From JACCSI01 sp963815285 (lineage in GTDB: Bacteria; Acidobacteriota; Vicinamibacteria; Vicinamibacterales; UBA2999): a stretch of 64,000 nucleotides of DNA. The first letter of the stretch is position 1; each line of letters opens with the position of its first letter. The notes beneath the pieces were generated by a model. The model made no database searches. It was given only the letters and a program-made list of their open reading frames with translations, and had not been told where the DNA came from. Below, one piece after another: positions 1 to 8,818 of the stretch. The DNA lies in contig CAWFGB010000008.1 in assembly GCA_963815285.1 (NCBI GenBank), positions 248,001 through 312,000 of the forward strand, in the 5' to 3' direction. A program made the translations under genes and the position numbers.

Positions 1-1806
1 GTTTGGCGACACCGATAGATACGCGACCTCGCGGCGTGGCGTGTCTGGCGCGTCGCCCTTGATCCCGAGTCCCGCCATCATCCCTCCCCAAAGCGGAAAC
101 CCGACCGACGCCGTGGCTGACTTCACGCCCGGAATCTGGCGCATGCGCTCGAGCACATCGTGCTCGAACTGAATCTGTGCCTGGGGCGGCTGATAGCGCG
201 GCCCTGGAAGGGTGACCTGCATCCAGGTCAACCCCCGGCTGTCGAATCCCAGGTCGCGGTGCGAAAGGTGCTGCACCGTGCGAATCAGCAAACCCGCGCC
301 GACCAGCAGCACCAGCGCGATGGCCACCTGCGCTACGACCAGCGCCGCACGCGTCGCCGTCACCTTGACACTGCCGGCGCTGCCGCGGGCGCTTCTGAGC
401 ACCTCCGCCGGCGGTGTGCCAATCGCCATGCGGGGCAGCAGCATGGCCGCGAGCCCGATGACCACGCCGGCGGCCACGGCGATCGCGACCGACCAATTGT
501 CGAGCGTGATGGGCATCAGTCGCGGGAGAAAGAACTGCTGGTAGCCATCGACGATTGCCACCAGGCCGGAGGCGATCCAGATACCGGCCATGGACCCGAC
601 AACGGCCAGGACGACACTCTCGACCACGTGCTCCGCGAACAGGCGTCCTCGCGTGGCGCCCAGCGCGGCGCGCACCACGAGCTGGTGGCGCGCGGCTATG
701 GTCTCGGCGGTGGAAAGCCCTGCGATACTTGCAGCGACGATCAAGAGGAGAAGCGCGGCCGCTGCCGCAGTGCCGATGAGCGCCGGTCTGGACGAGCCGA
801 CAAGCTCGTCGCGCAGCGACCGCGCCACCCAGACCTGACCGCGGTGTTCAGGCAACCGCTCCTGCAACTGCGTCGAAAACAGCGACAGGTACGCGTCGAC
901 GTCCTGCGGCGTTTGGCCCGGCGCCCGTCGGGCGAGCACCGTCAGCGTACGCCGCCCGCGCAGATCAGCGAGAAGCGTGGGCATGTCGATTGGGGCCCAG
1001 GCGTCGGTCGCCTGGAAATAGGGCGGCATGAAGTCCAGCGGCATGATGCCGACGACCACGCGGGGACGCCCCTCGACGATGATGGAGCTGCCTACGGCGC
1101 TGGGGTCGCGTCCGAGCTTGTCCCGCCAAAATGCGGAGCTCACGACGATGGCGTCCGGCTCCTGCGCGGTCCACACGCGTCCGAGCGCAGGAGACACACC
1201 AAGCAGGCCGAAGTAGTCCAGGGTCACGAAACTGACGCCGAGCGCCTCCGTCGCGCCGCCAACGGTATACGGGACGCCGGTCGGGCGAATCGGCGCAAAC
1301 TCCACCAGCGGTGGGCTGGTCGCGCGCAAATCCGCGAGCACGTGCGGGGACACCGCACTTGACATCCCGTCGCTGAACGTCAGCAACGAGACCAGCTCGT
1401 GGTCAGCGCGGTACGGAAGGGGATCGATGAATGCGCGCTTGACCACCGCAAAGCTCACGCACGCGGCGCCGACCGCCAGCGCCAACGTACCGGCACAGGC
1501 GATCGAATACAGCGGCTGGTCCTTGAACTGGCGTAGCGCCGGGCGCACCAGGTCGCGCAAGCTGGCCCGCGGGCCAGCCTCGTAGTCCAATCGCCTCCTC
1601 TCCAGCACCCGGTGACCGGTGACGCGGCAGGCGATGATGGATCGCACGACCGCTTGCCAGTACCAGCGCAGCGCCGTCCGAGTTCCTGCGCGGTCAGCCA
1701 CACGGCGGTATTCCTCTTCGAGATCGCCGGCGACCGATTCGCGCGAGTCGTCGTCGAGCAGCCGCAGCAGCAACCACTCGGGGACGCGAGGCGGATGCCT
1801 GGTCAT
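1..1806 (-). CDS. ADOP-family ABC transporter permease (MacB/FtsX type), 3' end outside window
   Basis: The minus-strand frame is open for 602 codons from an ATG at 1806 to the window edge, so the C-terminal quarter or so is missing. The first ~80 residues match the short prefix domain typical of acidobacterial duplicated orphan permeases (RLLDDDSRESVAGDLEEEY). Then come a first transmembrane helix at about residues 100-120 (YSIACAGTLALAVGAACVSF), a MacB-like periplasmic domain with DYFGLLGVSPALGR and IMPLDFMPP, an FtsX helix bundle around residues 335-440, and the start of the second duplicated half (ARAALVVAQVAIALVLLVGAGL, shortened here). No ATPase gene is adjacent, which is usual for ADOP proteins. 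The start overlaps the padR stop by ATGA, implying translational coupling and control by that PadR protein. The substrate is unknown; export or envelope remodelling is the family expectation. Confidence 0.88.
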   Translation of the reverse strand, partial: MTRHPPRVPEWLLLRLLDDDSRESVAGDLEEEYRRVADRAGTRTALRWYWQAVVRSIIACRVTGHRVLERRRLDYEAGPRASLRDLVRPALRQFKDQPLYSIACAGTLALAVGAACVSFAVVKRAFIDPLPYRADHELVSLLTFSDGMSSAVSPHVLADLRATSPPLVEFAPIRPTGVPYTVGGATEALGVSFVTLDYFGLLGVSPALGRVWTAQEPDAIVVSSAFWRDKLGRDPSAVGSSIIVEGRPRVVVGIMPLDFMPPYFQATDAWAPIDMPTLLADLRGRRTLTVLARRAPGQTPQDVDAYLSLFSTQLQERLPEHRGQVWVARSLRDELVGSSRPALIGTAAAAALLLLIVAASIAGLSTAETIAARHQLVVRAALGATRGRLFAEHVVESVVLAVVGSMAGIWIASGLVAIVDGYQQFFLPRLMPITLDNWSVAIAVAAGVVIGLAAMLLPRMAIGTPPAEVLRSARGSAGSVKVTATRAALVVAQVAIALVLLVGAGLLIRTVQHLSHRDLGFDSRGLTWMQVTLPGPRYQPPQAQIQFEHDVLERMRQIPGVKSATASVGFPLWGGMMAGLGIKGDAPDTPRREVAYLSVSPN

Positions 1807-2129
1807 GACCGCTCCAGTTTCGGCTCGAGGCCTCGAGCCATGCGTTTCACCGTGTCGAGAGACCGGGCGAGCGCGCGGCGACCGTCGGCGCTGAGTCGGT
1901 AAAAGCGCTTGCGGCGCCCGCCCCGTTCGGGCGTCGGCTCGCCGTAGCGCGAGGTGACGAGCCCGCGTCCTTCGAGCCGCTCGAGCGTGGTGAAGATCGC
2001 GCCCGGCGACACGTCGCGTCCGGCACGACCCTTGAGTTCGTCCCGCACCGACGCGCCGTAGGCGTCGTCGTCCAGCCGCAGGACGGCAAACATCACTAGC
2101 TGCTCGAACTCGCCCAGATTCTCGCTCAT
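1803..2129 (-). CDS. PadR-family transcriptional regulator
   Basis: The product is 108 residues, the normal size for the short PadR class. It has a winged-helix N-terminal domain (FEQLVMFAVLRLDDDAYGASV, then SPGAIFTTLERLEGRGLV) and a basic C-terminal end (GGRRKRFYRLSADGRRAL). PadR proteins bind palindromes in their own promoters and release them on binding small molecules. The gene is the first of a two-gene operon with the ADOP permease, joined by a 4-base ATGA overlap. PadR-ADOP pairs are a recurrent arrangement in Acidobacteriota, so autoregulation together with control of the permease is the likely role. The ligand cannot be read from the sequence. Confidence 0.92.
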   Translation of the reverse strand: MSENLGEFEQLVMFAVLRLDDDAYGASVRDELKGRAGRDVSPGAIFTTLERLEGRGLVTSRYGEPTPERGGRRKRFYRLSADGRRALARSLDTVKRMARGLEPKLERS

Positions 2130-2164
2130 GTAGAAGGCGGTCCTTCAGGGCCGCCGGCACCAGT

Positions 2165-2201
2165 CAACTACAATGCAGGCAAAATGACAACTACTAAGTA
2201 G
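2165..2201 (-). promoter_or_regulatory. Candidate PadR operator/promoter region
   Basis: Upstream of padR are two direct copies of CAACTAC (2165-2171 and 2188-2194) spaced about two helical turns. The second runs into the palindrome CTACT-A-AGTAG (2191-2201). PadR proteins normally bind such symmetric sites in their own leader. The assignment is by position and symmetry only. The rest of the 2130-2351 gap shows no gene and must also hold the kinase promoter. Confidence 0.4.
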
Positions 2202-2351
2202 GAGAAACGGCGGATTTGGCTGGGTCGGGCGGTGTGACGACGCGACGATCGGGTAAACTGCCCTCCACATGTGAGCCTCCTTCGTGCCCACAGCTAAGGT
2301 AACTTCCCTTAGAATTTTTGCGCCGCAGAGCACGGTACCGATGTCGACCGC

Positions 2352-5000
2352 ATGACCATCTCAGCCGGCACTCAACTTGGCCCGTTCGAGGTGATCGACC
2401 TCCTCGGCGCTGGTGGCATGGGGGCCGTCTACCGCGCGTACGATCCGCGACTCCGCCGGCAAGTGGCGATCAAGGTGCTGCCGCCTGCGTTCTCGAGCGA
2501 CCCTGATCGCTTACAGCGATTCGAACAGGAAGCGCTGGCGGTCGCTCGACTCACGCATCCCAATATCCTCGCGGTTCACGACATTGGCAGGCACGACGAG
2601 TCGCCCTTCATCGTCACGGAGCTGCTCGAAGGGGAAACGCTGCGCGCGAAGATGCAGGGCCACCGTGTGCCGATCGGCCGGGCCGTCCAGTACGCCATCG
2701 AGATTGCGCGCGGCTTGGCTGCTGCGCACGAGCATGGAGTCGTACACCGCGACATCAAGCCGGAGAACCTGTTCGTCACCCGCGACGGCAGGGTCAAGAT
2801 CCTGGATTTCGGCATCGCGAAGTTGTCCACTGATAGTGCGGCGACCGATACATCGGCAGTCACCCTGACCGTGGACGGGGCGGGGCCCCTTGGGACCGCC
2901 GCGTACATGTCGCCGGAGCAGGCTCGTGGCGCGCGCACGGATCATCGCACCGATCTCTTCAGCCTCGGCGTCGTCCTTTACGAAATGGTGTCGGGGGTCT
3001 CGCCGTTCCAGCGTGGCACCCTACCCGAGACAATGGCGGCGATTCTTCGCGAGGAGCCGCCAGAGATCCCATCTGCGGTGTCCTGTCCTCCTACGTTGCA
3101 ACGCCTGCTGCGGCACTGCCTGGAAAAGGACGCCGCCGAGCGCTTTCAGAATGCCCGCGACCTGATCTTCGATCTCGAGGCGGAGCTGGACCCGGCCGTG
3201 TCGCCACCCGCGGTCGGTCAACGGCGTTTGGCGAATCGCCGTGTGATGGCGCTCCTGACGGCTGGCGCCCTTGCTCTCGCCGCCGGGGGAGGGCTCGTCA
3301 TCGGACGCCGCAGCGCACCGTCACAGCAGAGCGACAGCGTCGCGGGAATTCATCGCTTGACAGATTTCAGCGGGCTCGAGGAGTTCCCCGCCATCGCCCC
3401 CGACCTGAAGTCGGTGGCGTTTACCGCGCGCGTGAATGGCTGGCGTCAGATCTTCGTCCGTCTCGTCGCCGGCGGGGCACCGTTGCAGATCACCAACGAC
3501 CCGCTTGATCACGACCTGCCGCGGTGGTCACGTGACGCGAGTTCGGTGATCTATTTCTCCCCCGCAGTGCCGGGCGACATCCAGGGGACGATTTGGGAGA
3601 TTCCTGCTCTCGGAGGCGCACCACGCCGAGTGATCGACAGCGTCGGCGGCGGCGACGTGGGACCGGATGGGCGGATTGCCTGCTTCCGATTGGCCGACGG
3701 ACATATCGAGCTGGTCACGGCGTCAGCGGGTGAGGCAGGTGTACAGGTGATCGCGCGCTTCGACGAACCTGTGTACTACAAGTATCCCCGCTGGTCACCG
3801 GACTCGAAATGGATCGCCTATCAGCGAGGGGATGGCGTGCGCTGGGACATCTTCGCCGTCCCGGTCGGCGGTGGGCCTTCGCGTCAACTCACGCATGACA
3901 ATCGGCAGATTCATGGACTGACGTGGGTGCCCGATAGCACCGGCGTGATTTACAGCTCGAGCCTGGGAACCAGCATCCCGTATCTTTCGACGCAAAGCTT
4001 GTGGGAAGTCGATCTCGATGGCGATGCGCCGCGACGCGTCGCCGCCGCCGACCTCTCCTATCTGCACCCTGATCGTCGTGGCGACGGCATGATGGTCGCC
4101 AGCCGTCTGCACATGCAATTTGATCTGTGGAAGTATCCGACGGATGGCCGTGCAGAGGACAATGTGCGGCTGGGACAGCGCATTACCCGTCAGACGGCGC
4201 AGGTCCAAACACCGACGATCGGCGCCCACGACGGAGAGATCGCCTTTCTCTCCGACAGCGGCGGGCATGCGAACCTCTGGGTGCTGAATGAAGCCACGGG
4301 CGCCTTGCGGCGGATCACCTCCGAGCGTGATCCGGGCGTCGCGCTTGGCGTGCCGACCTGGTCACCCAACGGGAAGTCGATTGCGTTTGTCTCATCGCGC
4401 GGCAACACCGGCCTCGCGTTTGGCGTGTGGCTCGTGGATCCCGATGGTGGCAACCTGCGAAACCTCGCCGCCCGCGGACTTGGCGCCGCGTGGTCGGCAG
4501 ATGGCCGATGGATCTACTACGCCGACGCCGGCACCCTCTACAAAGTGCCGGTGACGGGAGGATCGCCGGTCGTCGTGAGATCGGGTCCGGCGCGGAACGT
4601 TGTCGGTTTCGACGGCAAGACACTCTATTTCATGGTCGATCGGACGCTCACCGATGGCCGTCCCGGCTTCGAAATCCACGCCGCGTCGCCGGAAGATGCT
4701 CCGTCCCGCGTGCTCGCGCTGATTCCTGTGAGCCGTGCGCCGCAGTGGCAGATCATCAATCCAGCGCTTTCGCCCGACGGGACTTCGCTCGCCATGCCGC
4801 TCACGGACGGCGTCACCACGAACATCTGGACGCTTGCCACCTCGACCGGCGAATGGAGGCAGATCACCGACTTCGGTGACCGGCCAACCTTCATCGCTCG
4901 GCGAGTCTCGTGGTCGCCGGATGGTCGATGGATCCTCGCCGCGGTGGGCGAAGGAGACGCGGACATCGTTGTCTTCGAGATGCAGCCGTCGACACGATGA
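2352..5000 (+). CDS. Membrane Ser/Thr protein kinase with C-terminal TolB/WD40-like beta-propeller
   Basis: The 882-residue protein has an N-terminal Hanks-type kinase: glycine loop LGAGGMGAVY, ATP-anchoring Lys41 (VAIKVL), catalytic loop HRDIKPEN around residues 132-139, DFG at 152-154 and activation segment GTAAYMSPEQARG. A single transmembrane helix follows at about residues 297-320. The remaining ~550 residues carry PD40-type propeller repeats (PRWSPDSKWIAY, PTWSPNGKSIAFVSS, SWSPDGRWILAA). The layout is that of a transmembrane receptor kinase with an extracytoplasmic propeller sensor, a class highly expanded in Acidobacteriota. It starts at ATG 2352, with a long intergenic gap upstream, and ends convergent to the MBL-fold gene. 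The signal and the phosphorylated targets are unknown. Confidence 0.93.
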   Translation: MTISAGTQLGPFEVIDLLGAGGMGAVYRAYDPRLRRQVAIKVLPPAFSSDPDRLQRFEQEALAVARLTHPNILAVHDIGRHDESPFIVTELLEGETLRAKMQGHRVPIGRAVQYAIEIARGLAAAHEHGVVHRDIKPENLFVTRDGRVKILDFGIAKLSTDSAATDTSAVTLTVDGAGPLGTAAYMSPEQARGARTDHRTDLFSLGVVLYEMVSGVSPFQRGTLPETMAAILREEPPEIPSAVSCPPTLQRLLRHCLEKDAAERFQNARDLIFDLEAELDPAVSPPAVGQRRLANRRVMALLTAGALALAAGGGLVIGRRSAPSQQSDSVAGIHRLTDFSGLEEFPAIAPDLKSVAFTARVNGWRQIFVRLVAGGAPLQITNDPLDHDLPRWSRDASSVIYFSPAVPGDIQGTIWEIPALGGAPRRVIDSVGGGDVGPDGRIACFRLADGHIELVTASAGEAGVQVIARFDEPVYYKYPRWSPDSKWIAYQRGDGVRWDIFAVPVGGGPSRQLTHDNRQIHGLTWVPDSTGVIYSSSLGTSIPYLSTQSLWEVDLDGDAPRRVAAADLSYLHPDRRGDGMMVASRLHMQFDLWKYPTDGRAEDNVRLGQRITRQTAQVQTPTIGAHDGEIAFLSDSGGHANLWVLNEATGALRRITSERDPGVALGVPTWSPNGKSIAFVSSRGNTGLAFGVWLVDPDGGNLRNLAARGLGAAWSADGRWIYYADAGTLYKVPVTGGSPVVVRSGPARNVVGFDGKTLYFMVDRTLTDGRPGFEIHAASPEDAPSRVLALIPVSRAPQWQIINPALSPDGTSLAMPLTDGVTTNIWTLATSTGEWRQITDFGDRPTFIARRVSWSPDGRWILAAVGEGDADIVVFEMQPSTR

Positions 5001-5047
5001 GCGAGCACGCGCGCCATCGCGAAGGTATCGACGACGACGAGTAGCAA

Positions 5048-5917
5048 CTACAACGCACGAGAAACGACATAGCTGGCCGGGTCCGGCTGTGTGATCAGGC
5101 CGCGTCGCAGCAGGCGTTCGAGGTGCAGCTCCGCCGACCGCCGCTCGACCGCCTCGGCAAACAGCAGCGTGACGTGCGGCCGGTAGACGAAGCGGTGGGC
5201 GACCATCTCGTCGAGCGTGCGCGGCTCCTCGAGAAACCGCAGCATCGCCTGTTCGCGCCGGCCGATGACTGCTTCATAGGCGTCCAGCAGCGCCAGAAAC
5301 TCGGCGCGCCCGTGAACGACGCCCTTGTGGTGAAAGGTCACGTACGTGCCGGCGTCGATCTCACGGCAACGCTGGAGGGATCGCTCAAACTCGTCTACGC
5401 CGGACCAGGCGTCGCCGTAGTACGGGCCGAAGCCGGTCAAGTCGATATCGGCGAGGAACATCACGCCATCCGGCTCGATCAAAAACCCGGAATGTCCGCG
5501 CGTGTGGCCGGGCAGGTGAACGGCGTGGACCGTGGCGCCGCCCACATCGAAGCCATCGCCATCGTCATAGGCCAGCGCGTCAGGCCTGGGCGCGTAGTGA
5601 TACTTCTCGACCACGTCGCGGCGCCACACGGCATCGACCGCGGGCGGCAGTCCGTAAATGGTCATCAGGCCCTCGAGCGAGAGGAGCCCGAGACGATCGT
5701 CGCGATGCACGTGCACCGGCGCATGCGGATATCGGGAGAGGCCGGCGAGGTGGTCTTCGTGACAGTGGCTGATGAGCACCCGATCAACCCCGGGCGCCGG
5801 ATCGGCGGCGATTGTCAGCGACGGATCGATGAGGATCGTCTCTGACGTGCCGCGAACGAGAACTGCGTTGCCGTGCGGATAACGGCCGTTGTCAGGTCCC
5901 GGGATGACTTGGATCAT
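5048..5917 (-). CDS. MBL-fold metallo-hydrolase
   Basis: The 289-residue protein carries the metallo-beta-lactamase-fold metal site: HCHEDH at residues 51-56, the third-ligand histidine in LPGHTRGHSG (about residue 138), the bridging Asp in LADIDLTG (about 157-159) and a later FHHKG histidine near 196. This fits a binuclear zinc or iron hydrolase of the glyoxalase II-like type. The ~60 C-terminal residues (about 225-289) look like a helical/winged extension (EEPRTLDEMVAHRF ... LERLLRRGLI) often found in small MBL proteins acting on CoA or lactone substrates. No signal peptide is visible. Its ATG overlaps the stop of the PQQ-propeller gene by 4 bases, so the two are co-translated. The substrate is unknown. 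Confidence 0.88.
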   Translation of the reverse strand: MIQVIPGPDNGRYPHGNAVLVRGTSETILIDPSLTIAADPAPGVDRVLISHCHEDHLAGLSRYPHAPVHVHRDDRLGLLSLEGLMTIYGLPPAVDAVWRRDVVEKYHYAPRPDALAYDDGDGFDVGGATVHAVHLPGHTRGHSGFLIEPDGVMFLADIDLTGFGPYYGDAWSGVDEFERSLQRCREIDAGTYVTFHHKGVVHGRAEFLALLDAYEAVIGRREQAMLRFLEEPRTLDEMVAHRFVYRPHVTLLFAEAVERRSAELHLERLLRRGLITQPDPASYVVSRAL

Positions 5918-7332
5918 CGGTTGCGGATGCGATACAGCTTCGTCTGCGTTCGAACATACAGACTATCTGCATCGGCCGCTGGTGTCGCCAGGCTCATCTC
6001 TCCAAGGCTGTTCTTCGCAATCTCGTCGTATTTGTCCCCTGCGCGCAGCACAAACGTGTCGCCGTCCTCGCTGAGCAGGTAGATACGCCCCTGACTGGCA
6101 ACGGGCGAACTCGAAAAGGTGTGCCCACCGCCGCCGACGCGCGCTTTGTAGATTTCCTTGCCGGTCTTGGCATCGGCGACCTGCAGGATGCCGTTGTCGT
6201 TGATCGCGTAGACGCGGCCACGATAGACGAGCGGCGAGGGCGTGTAGCCGGAGAAGCGCGGCTGGCGCCAGACGACGAAGTCGTTGGCGTCCTGCTCTGC
6301 GGTCAGCGAAATGTCGCCGCTAGCGCCCGGGCGCACGGCCATCAGCGGACGGTTTGCCTCGCCCTGAGACCCTGAGCCGACATACAGCAGCCCGTCGGCA
6401 GCCACTGGACTGGGCGTCGCCTGCGTCATGCCCTTGAGCCGCCAGAGTTCCTTGCCGCTGGGGTCGTAACTGATCACGAGCCCACGGCCGATCGTGACTA
6501 TCTCGATGCGCGAGCCGCTTTCCCAGATGAAGGGCGTGGCCCAACCCGACTTCATCGGCGCCGTGTCGGTGCGCTTGACGTTCCAGAGCTCCTTGCCGCT
6601 TCTGGCATCGAGCGCCGCGAAAAACCCTTCGCCGTCGTTGTCGTGCAGCTGATAAACACGCCCGTTGTGGACGATGGGTGACGAAGCCGTCCCGAAGTCG
6701 AGGTAGATGGGCTGCGGCGGCCACGAGTGCTTCCAGAGGAGCTTCCCGTCCATCGAATAGCAGAAGAGCCCGACGTTGCCGCCGAACGAGACGTAAACGC
6801 GTTCGCCGTCGGTCACCGGCGTCTCGGACGCGTAAGTGTTCTTTCTATGGCGGCCACCAAACGGCTGCCCGCGATGCGCTTCGGCCTCCCACACGACCTT
6901 TCCGGTCCTGGCGTCGAGCGCATACACCATGTAGCGGATGTCGCCGGTCTCACCGGTCAGCTCGATGTCGCGGTTGATGACGCGCTTGTTGACCTCTTCG
7001 ACTGGGAGCCCCTGCTTCATCAATTCCGCGACGTAGTCATTGCCGAAGATCCCCGTCGAGGGCGCCTTGAAGGCGCCCGGGCTGATCGCCGACGTCACAA
7101 ACAAACGGTCACGCCAGACGATGGGCGACGACCAGCCGCGGCCTGGGATCTCGGAGAACCATGCCACGTTCTGTGAGTCAGACCACTTCTCGGGCAAAGA
7201 CGAATCATCGGCGATGCCGGAGCCGGCCGGCCCGCGGAACTGCGGCCACTCGGAGGGGCCGCTGCCTGACGAGGCGAGCGTCGTGAGGCTGACGGAGAAG
7301 ACTACGAGTACACCGCTGAGCAGAAAGCGCAT
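5914..7332 (-). CDS. Exported PQQ-like beta-propeller protein (BamB/quinoprotein-like)
   Basis: The protein has a signal peptide (MRFLLSGVLVVFSVSL) followed by about 440 residues of repeated propeller blades with the W-motif pattern (VYALDARTGKVVWEAEA, FAALDARSGKELWNVKR, ADAKTGKEIYKARVGGG). No heme motif or metal-site signature of a true alcohol dehydrogenase is present, so it is better read as a BamB-like or structural propeller than as a proven quinoprotein enzyme. An in-frame ATG lies 10 codons upstream (7362), but the internal ATG at 7332 gives the conventional signal peptide and leaves room for a promoter facing the divergent gene. It is coupled by ATGA to the MBL-fold hydrolase, suggesting a periplasmic role next to that enzyme. 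Confidence 0.83.
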   Translation of the reverse strand: MRFLLSGVLVVFSVSLTTLASSGSGPSEWPQFRGPAGSGIADDSSLPEKWSDSQNVAWFSEIPGRGWSSPIVWRDRLFVTSAISPGAFKAPSTGIFGNDYVAELMKQGLPVEEVNKRVINRDIELTGETGDIRYMVYALDARTGKVVWEAEAHRGQPFGGRHRKNTYASETPVTDGERVYVSFGGNVGLFCYSMDGKLLWKHSWPPQPIYLDFGTASSPIVHNGRVYQLHDNDGEGFFAALDARSGKELWNVKRTDTAPMKSGWATPFIWESGSRIEIVTIGRGLVISYDPSGKELWRLKGMTQATPSPVAADGLLYVGSGSQGEANRPLMAVRPGASGDISLTAEQDANDFVVWRQPRFSGYTPSPLVYRGRVYAINDNGILQVADAKTGKEIYKARVGGGGHTFSSSPVASQGRIYLLSEDGDTFVLRAGDKYDEIAKNSLGEMSLATPAADADSLYVRTQTKLYRIRNR

Positions 7333-7383
7333 CCCGCCGATCATAAGGTCACTTGGTGCCATGTGATGATTGTTGTGACCAAG

Positions 7384-8529
7384 ATGCCAACGCCTACCCG
7401 GTTCGGCCGCTTGCTCTGCGCTTCCTGGCTGCTCGCCGTGACTAGCACCGCGTTGGCGCAGCCCGCTGCCCTATCCTGGACGGCAGTCGCCCCGGGAGTC
7501 GAGCATGCCCACTTCAGGCGTGACGCACCGAATGAAGGCTCGTGGAACATCAACGTGCTTCGGGTGGACATACGGCAAGCGAGGCTCGATGTGATCCGTG
7601 CGCGCGACACCGCCATCGGCCTCGAAACCGTCACCTCCATTGCGGCCCGCACCGGCGCCATCGCCGCCGTCAACGGTGGCTACTTTCGGACGAGCGGTGA
7701 TTTCCTCGGCGACTCGACGGGCACTCTGCAGATCGATGGCGTGGTATGGAGCGAGCCCGATCGCGGGCGCGCGGCAATGGGGATCGTGCGCGATGGACGT
7801 TCCAGCCGGCTCATTTTCGGGCACGTCGTCTGGCAGGCGTCGATCGAGGCGGGGCGTGCGAAGCGGCCTGTGGAAGGCGTGAACCGCGCGCGGGGTCCCG
7901 ACGACCTCGTCGTGTTCACGCCCGAGTTCGGGGCGTCCACCATCACGGACAGCAGCGGCATCGAGGTGGTCGTCCGATCGGGCCGCGTCGTGGAAATGCT
8001 CGACGACACGGGCAGCACGACGATCCCGCGCGACGGTTTCATCGTGTCGGCACGAGGTGAAGCGCGCGAATGGGTGCGTCGCTCGCTGCGCAAGGGCACG
8101 CGGGTGCGGGTGCGGACCACGCTCCAACCTGCCGATCGTTCGCGATCGAATCCGTGGAAGGAGGCGGAGGACATCCTCGGCGCCGGCCCCAAGCTCGTCA
8201 CCGCCGGACGTGTCGACGTGACGGACGTACGCGAGAAGATGATCCCGACGTTTGCGACCGACTTGCATCCGCGCACCGCGATCGCTTCGCTGGCCGACGG
8301 CCGGGCGCTCTTGGTCGTGGCAGACGGGCGTCGGTCGCCCGAACGTGTCGGGCTGGCGCTGGAAGACCTGGCAAAGGTGCTGATCGAGTTGGGTGCCGTC
8401 GACGCCATCAACCTCGACGGCGGGGGCTCGAGCGCGATGGTGGTGAAGGGCACGCTGGTCAACTTCCCCTCCGATGCGGCCGGCGAACGCCCGGTCAGCG
8501 ATGCGATTGTCGTGCGAGGTCCCGGCTGA
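7384..8529 (+). CDS. Secreted phosphodiester glycosidase (NAGPA-domain) family protein
   Basis: After a signal peptide (MPTPTRFGRLLCASWLLAV, cleavage near ALAQ) the protein shows the hallmark fold sequence of phosphodiester alpha-N-acetylglucosaminidase-like domains: AAVNGGYFRTSGD and, near the C-terminus, DAINLDGGGSSAMVVKG. Family members cleave sugar phosphodiesters and are linked to exopolysaccharide or cell-envelope sugars. Earlier in-frame GTG and ATG codons at 7363 and 7366 are possible starts, but the ATG at 7384 gives the best signal peptide. It is divergent from the propeller gene, with at most about 50 bp of shared promoter. The 3' end overlaps a decayed gene fragment on the opposite strand. 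Confidence 0.85.
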   Translation: MPTPTRFGRLLCASWLLAVTSTALAQPAALSWTAVAPGVEHAHFRRDAPNEGSWNINVLRVDIRQARLDVIRARDTAIGLETVTSIAARTGAIAAVNGGYFRTSGDFLGDSTGTLQIDGVVWSEPDRGRAAMGIVRDGRSSRLIFGHVVWQASIEAGRAKRPVEGVNRARGPDDLVVFTPEFGASTITDSSGIEVVVRSGRVVEMLDDTGSTTIPRDGFIVSARGEAREWVRRSLRKGTRVRVRTTLQPADRSRSNPWKEAEDILGAGPKLVTAGRVDVTDVREKMIPTFATDLHPRTAIASLADGRALLVVADGRRSPERVGLALEDLAKVLIELGAVDAINLDGGGSSAMVVKGTLVNFPSDAAGERPVSDAIVVRGPG

Positions 8530-8668
8530 CCCATTCCGACAAGCGCTGGACCGCCTCGACGTCTCGCAACACCGTTCCAAGTGGCGGCATCTGCGATGAG
8601 GGACTGCGCGACCGCATGCGCACGAGCAGTGCACTCTGTTCCGGTGACGCGTCGCTGACGAGCACGCT
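8495..8668 (-). pseudogene. Remnant: C-terminus of a cytochrome c/planctomycete-type oxidase-like protein
   Basis: Reading the minus strand from about 8668 to a TGA at 8495-8497 gives about 57 residues that behave like protein: DASPEQSALLVRMRSR, then QMPPLGTVLRDVEAVQRL and SEWV. The pattern of a Met-Pro-Pro-Leu-Gly-Thr loop followed by a D..AV..L..W helix is the usual C-terminal end of heme-binding or high-potential cytochrome domains of secreted oxidoreductases. There is no start codon, signal peptide or heme motif, and coding sense is lost to the right of about 8670. It overlaps the 3' end of the phosphodiester glycosidase antiparallel. I read it as the tail of a deleted gene; the family call is tentative. 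Confidence 0.45.
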
Positions 8669-8783
8669 CCCCAATCCGGAGAGCCAGCTGGGCGTGCCGC
8701 TACTGGTCCGCGGCGAGCTGGTCGGCGTGCTTTGCCTCGAAAGCGAACTGCGCTAGTGGCTGCAGGACGTGGCGACCGTCTAA
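8666..8783 (+). pseudogene. Remnant: GAF-domain fragment
   Basis: The plus strand encodes PESQLGVPLLVRGELVGVL followed by CLESEL, a very typical core strand pair of a GAF sensor domain. It is interrupted by TAG at 8754-8756, continues in frame as WLQDVATV, and stops again at TAA 8781-8783. No start and no second half of the domain remain. It abuts the opposite-strand cytochrome-like remnant, so the junction near 8668 probably marks a deletion or rearrangement breakpoint that joined pieces of two dead genes. Confidence 0.5.
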
Positions 8784-8818
8784 GCGGATGCCCACGAGTG
8801 CCCGATGGGAACCCTTTA

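Noticed and set aside
160..1362. A 400-codon open frame on the plus strand over the first permease
   Set aside because: It is antisense to the ADOP permease, has Arg/His/Asp-rich composition without domains, and exists because high GC suppresses stop codons. The minus-strand frame reads as a clear permease.
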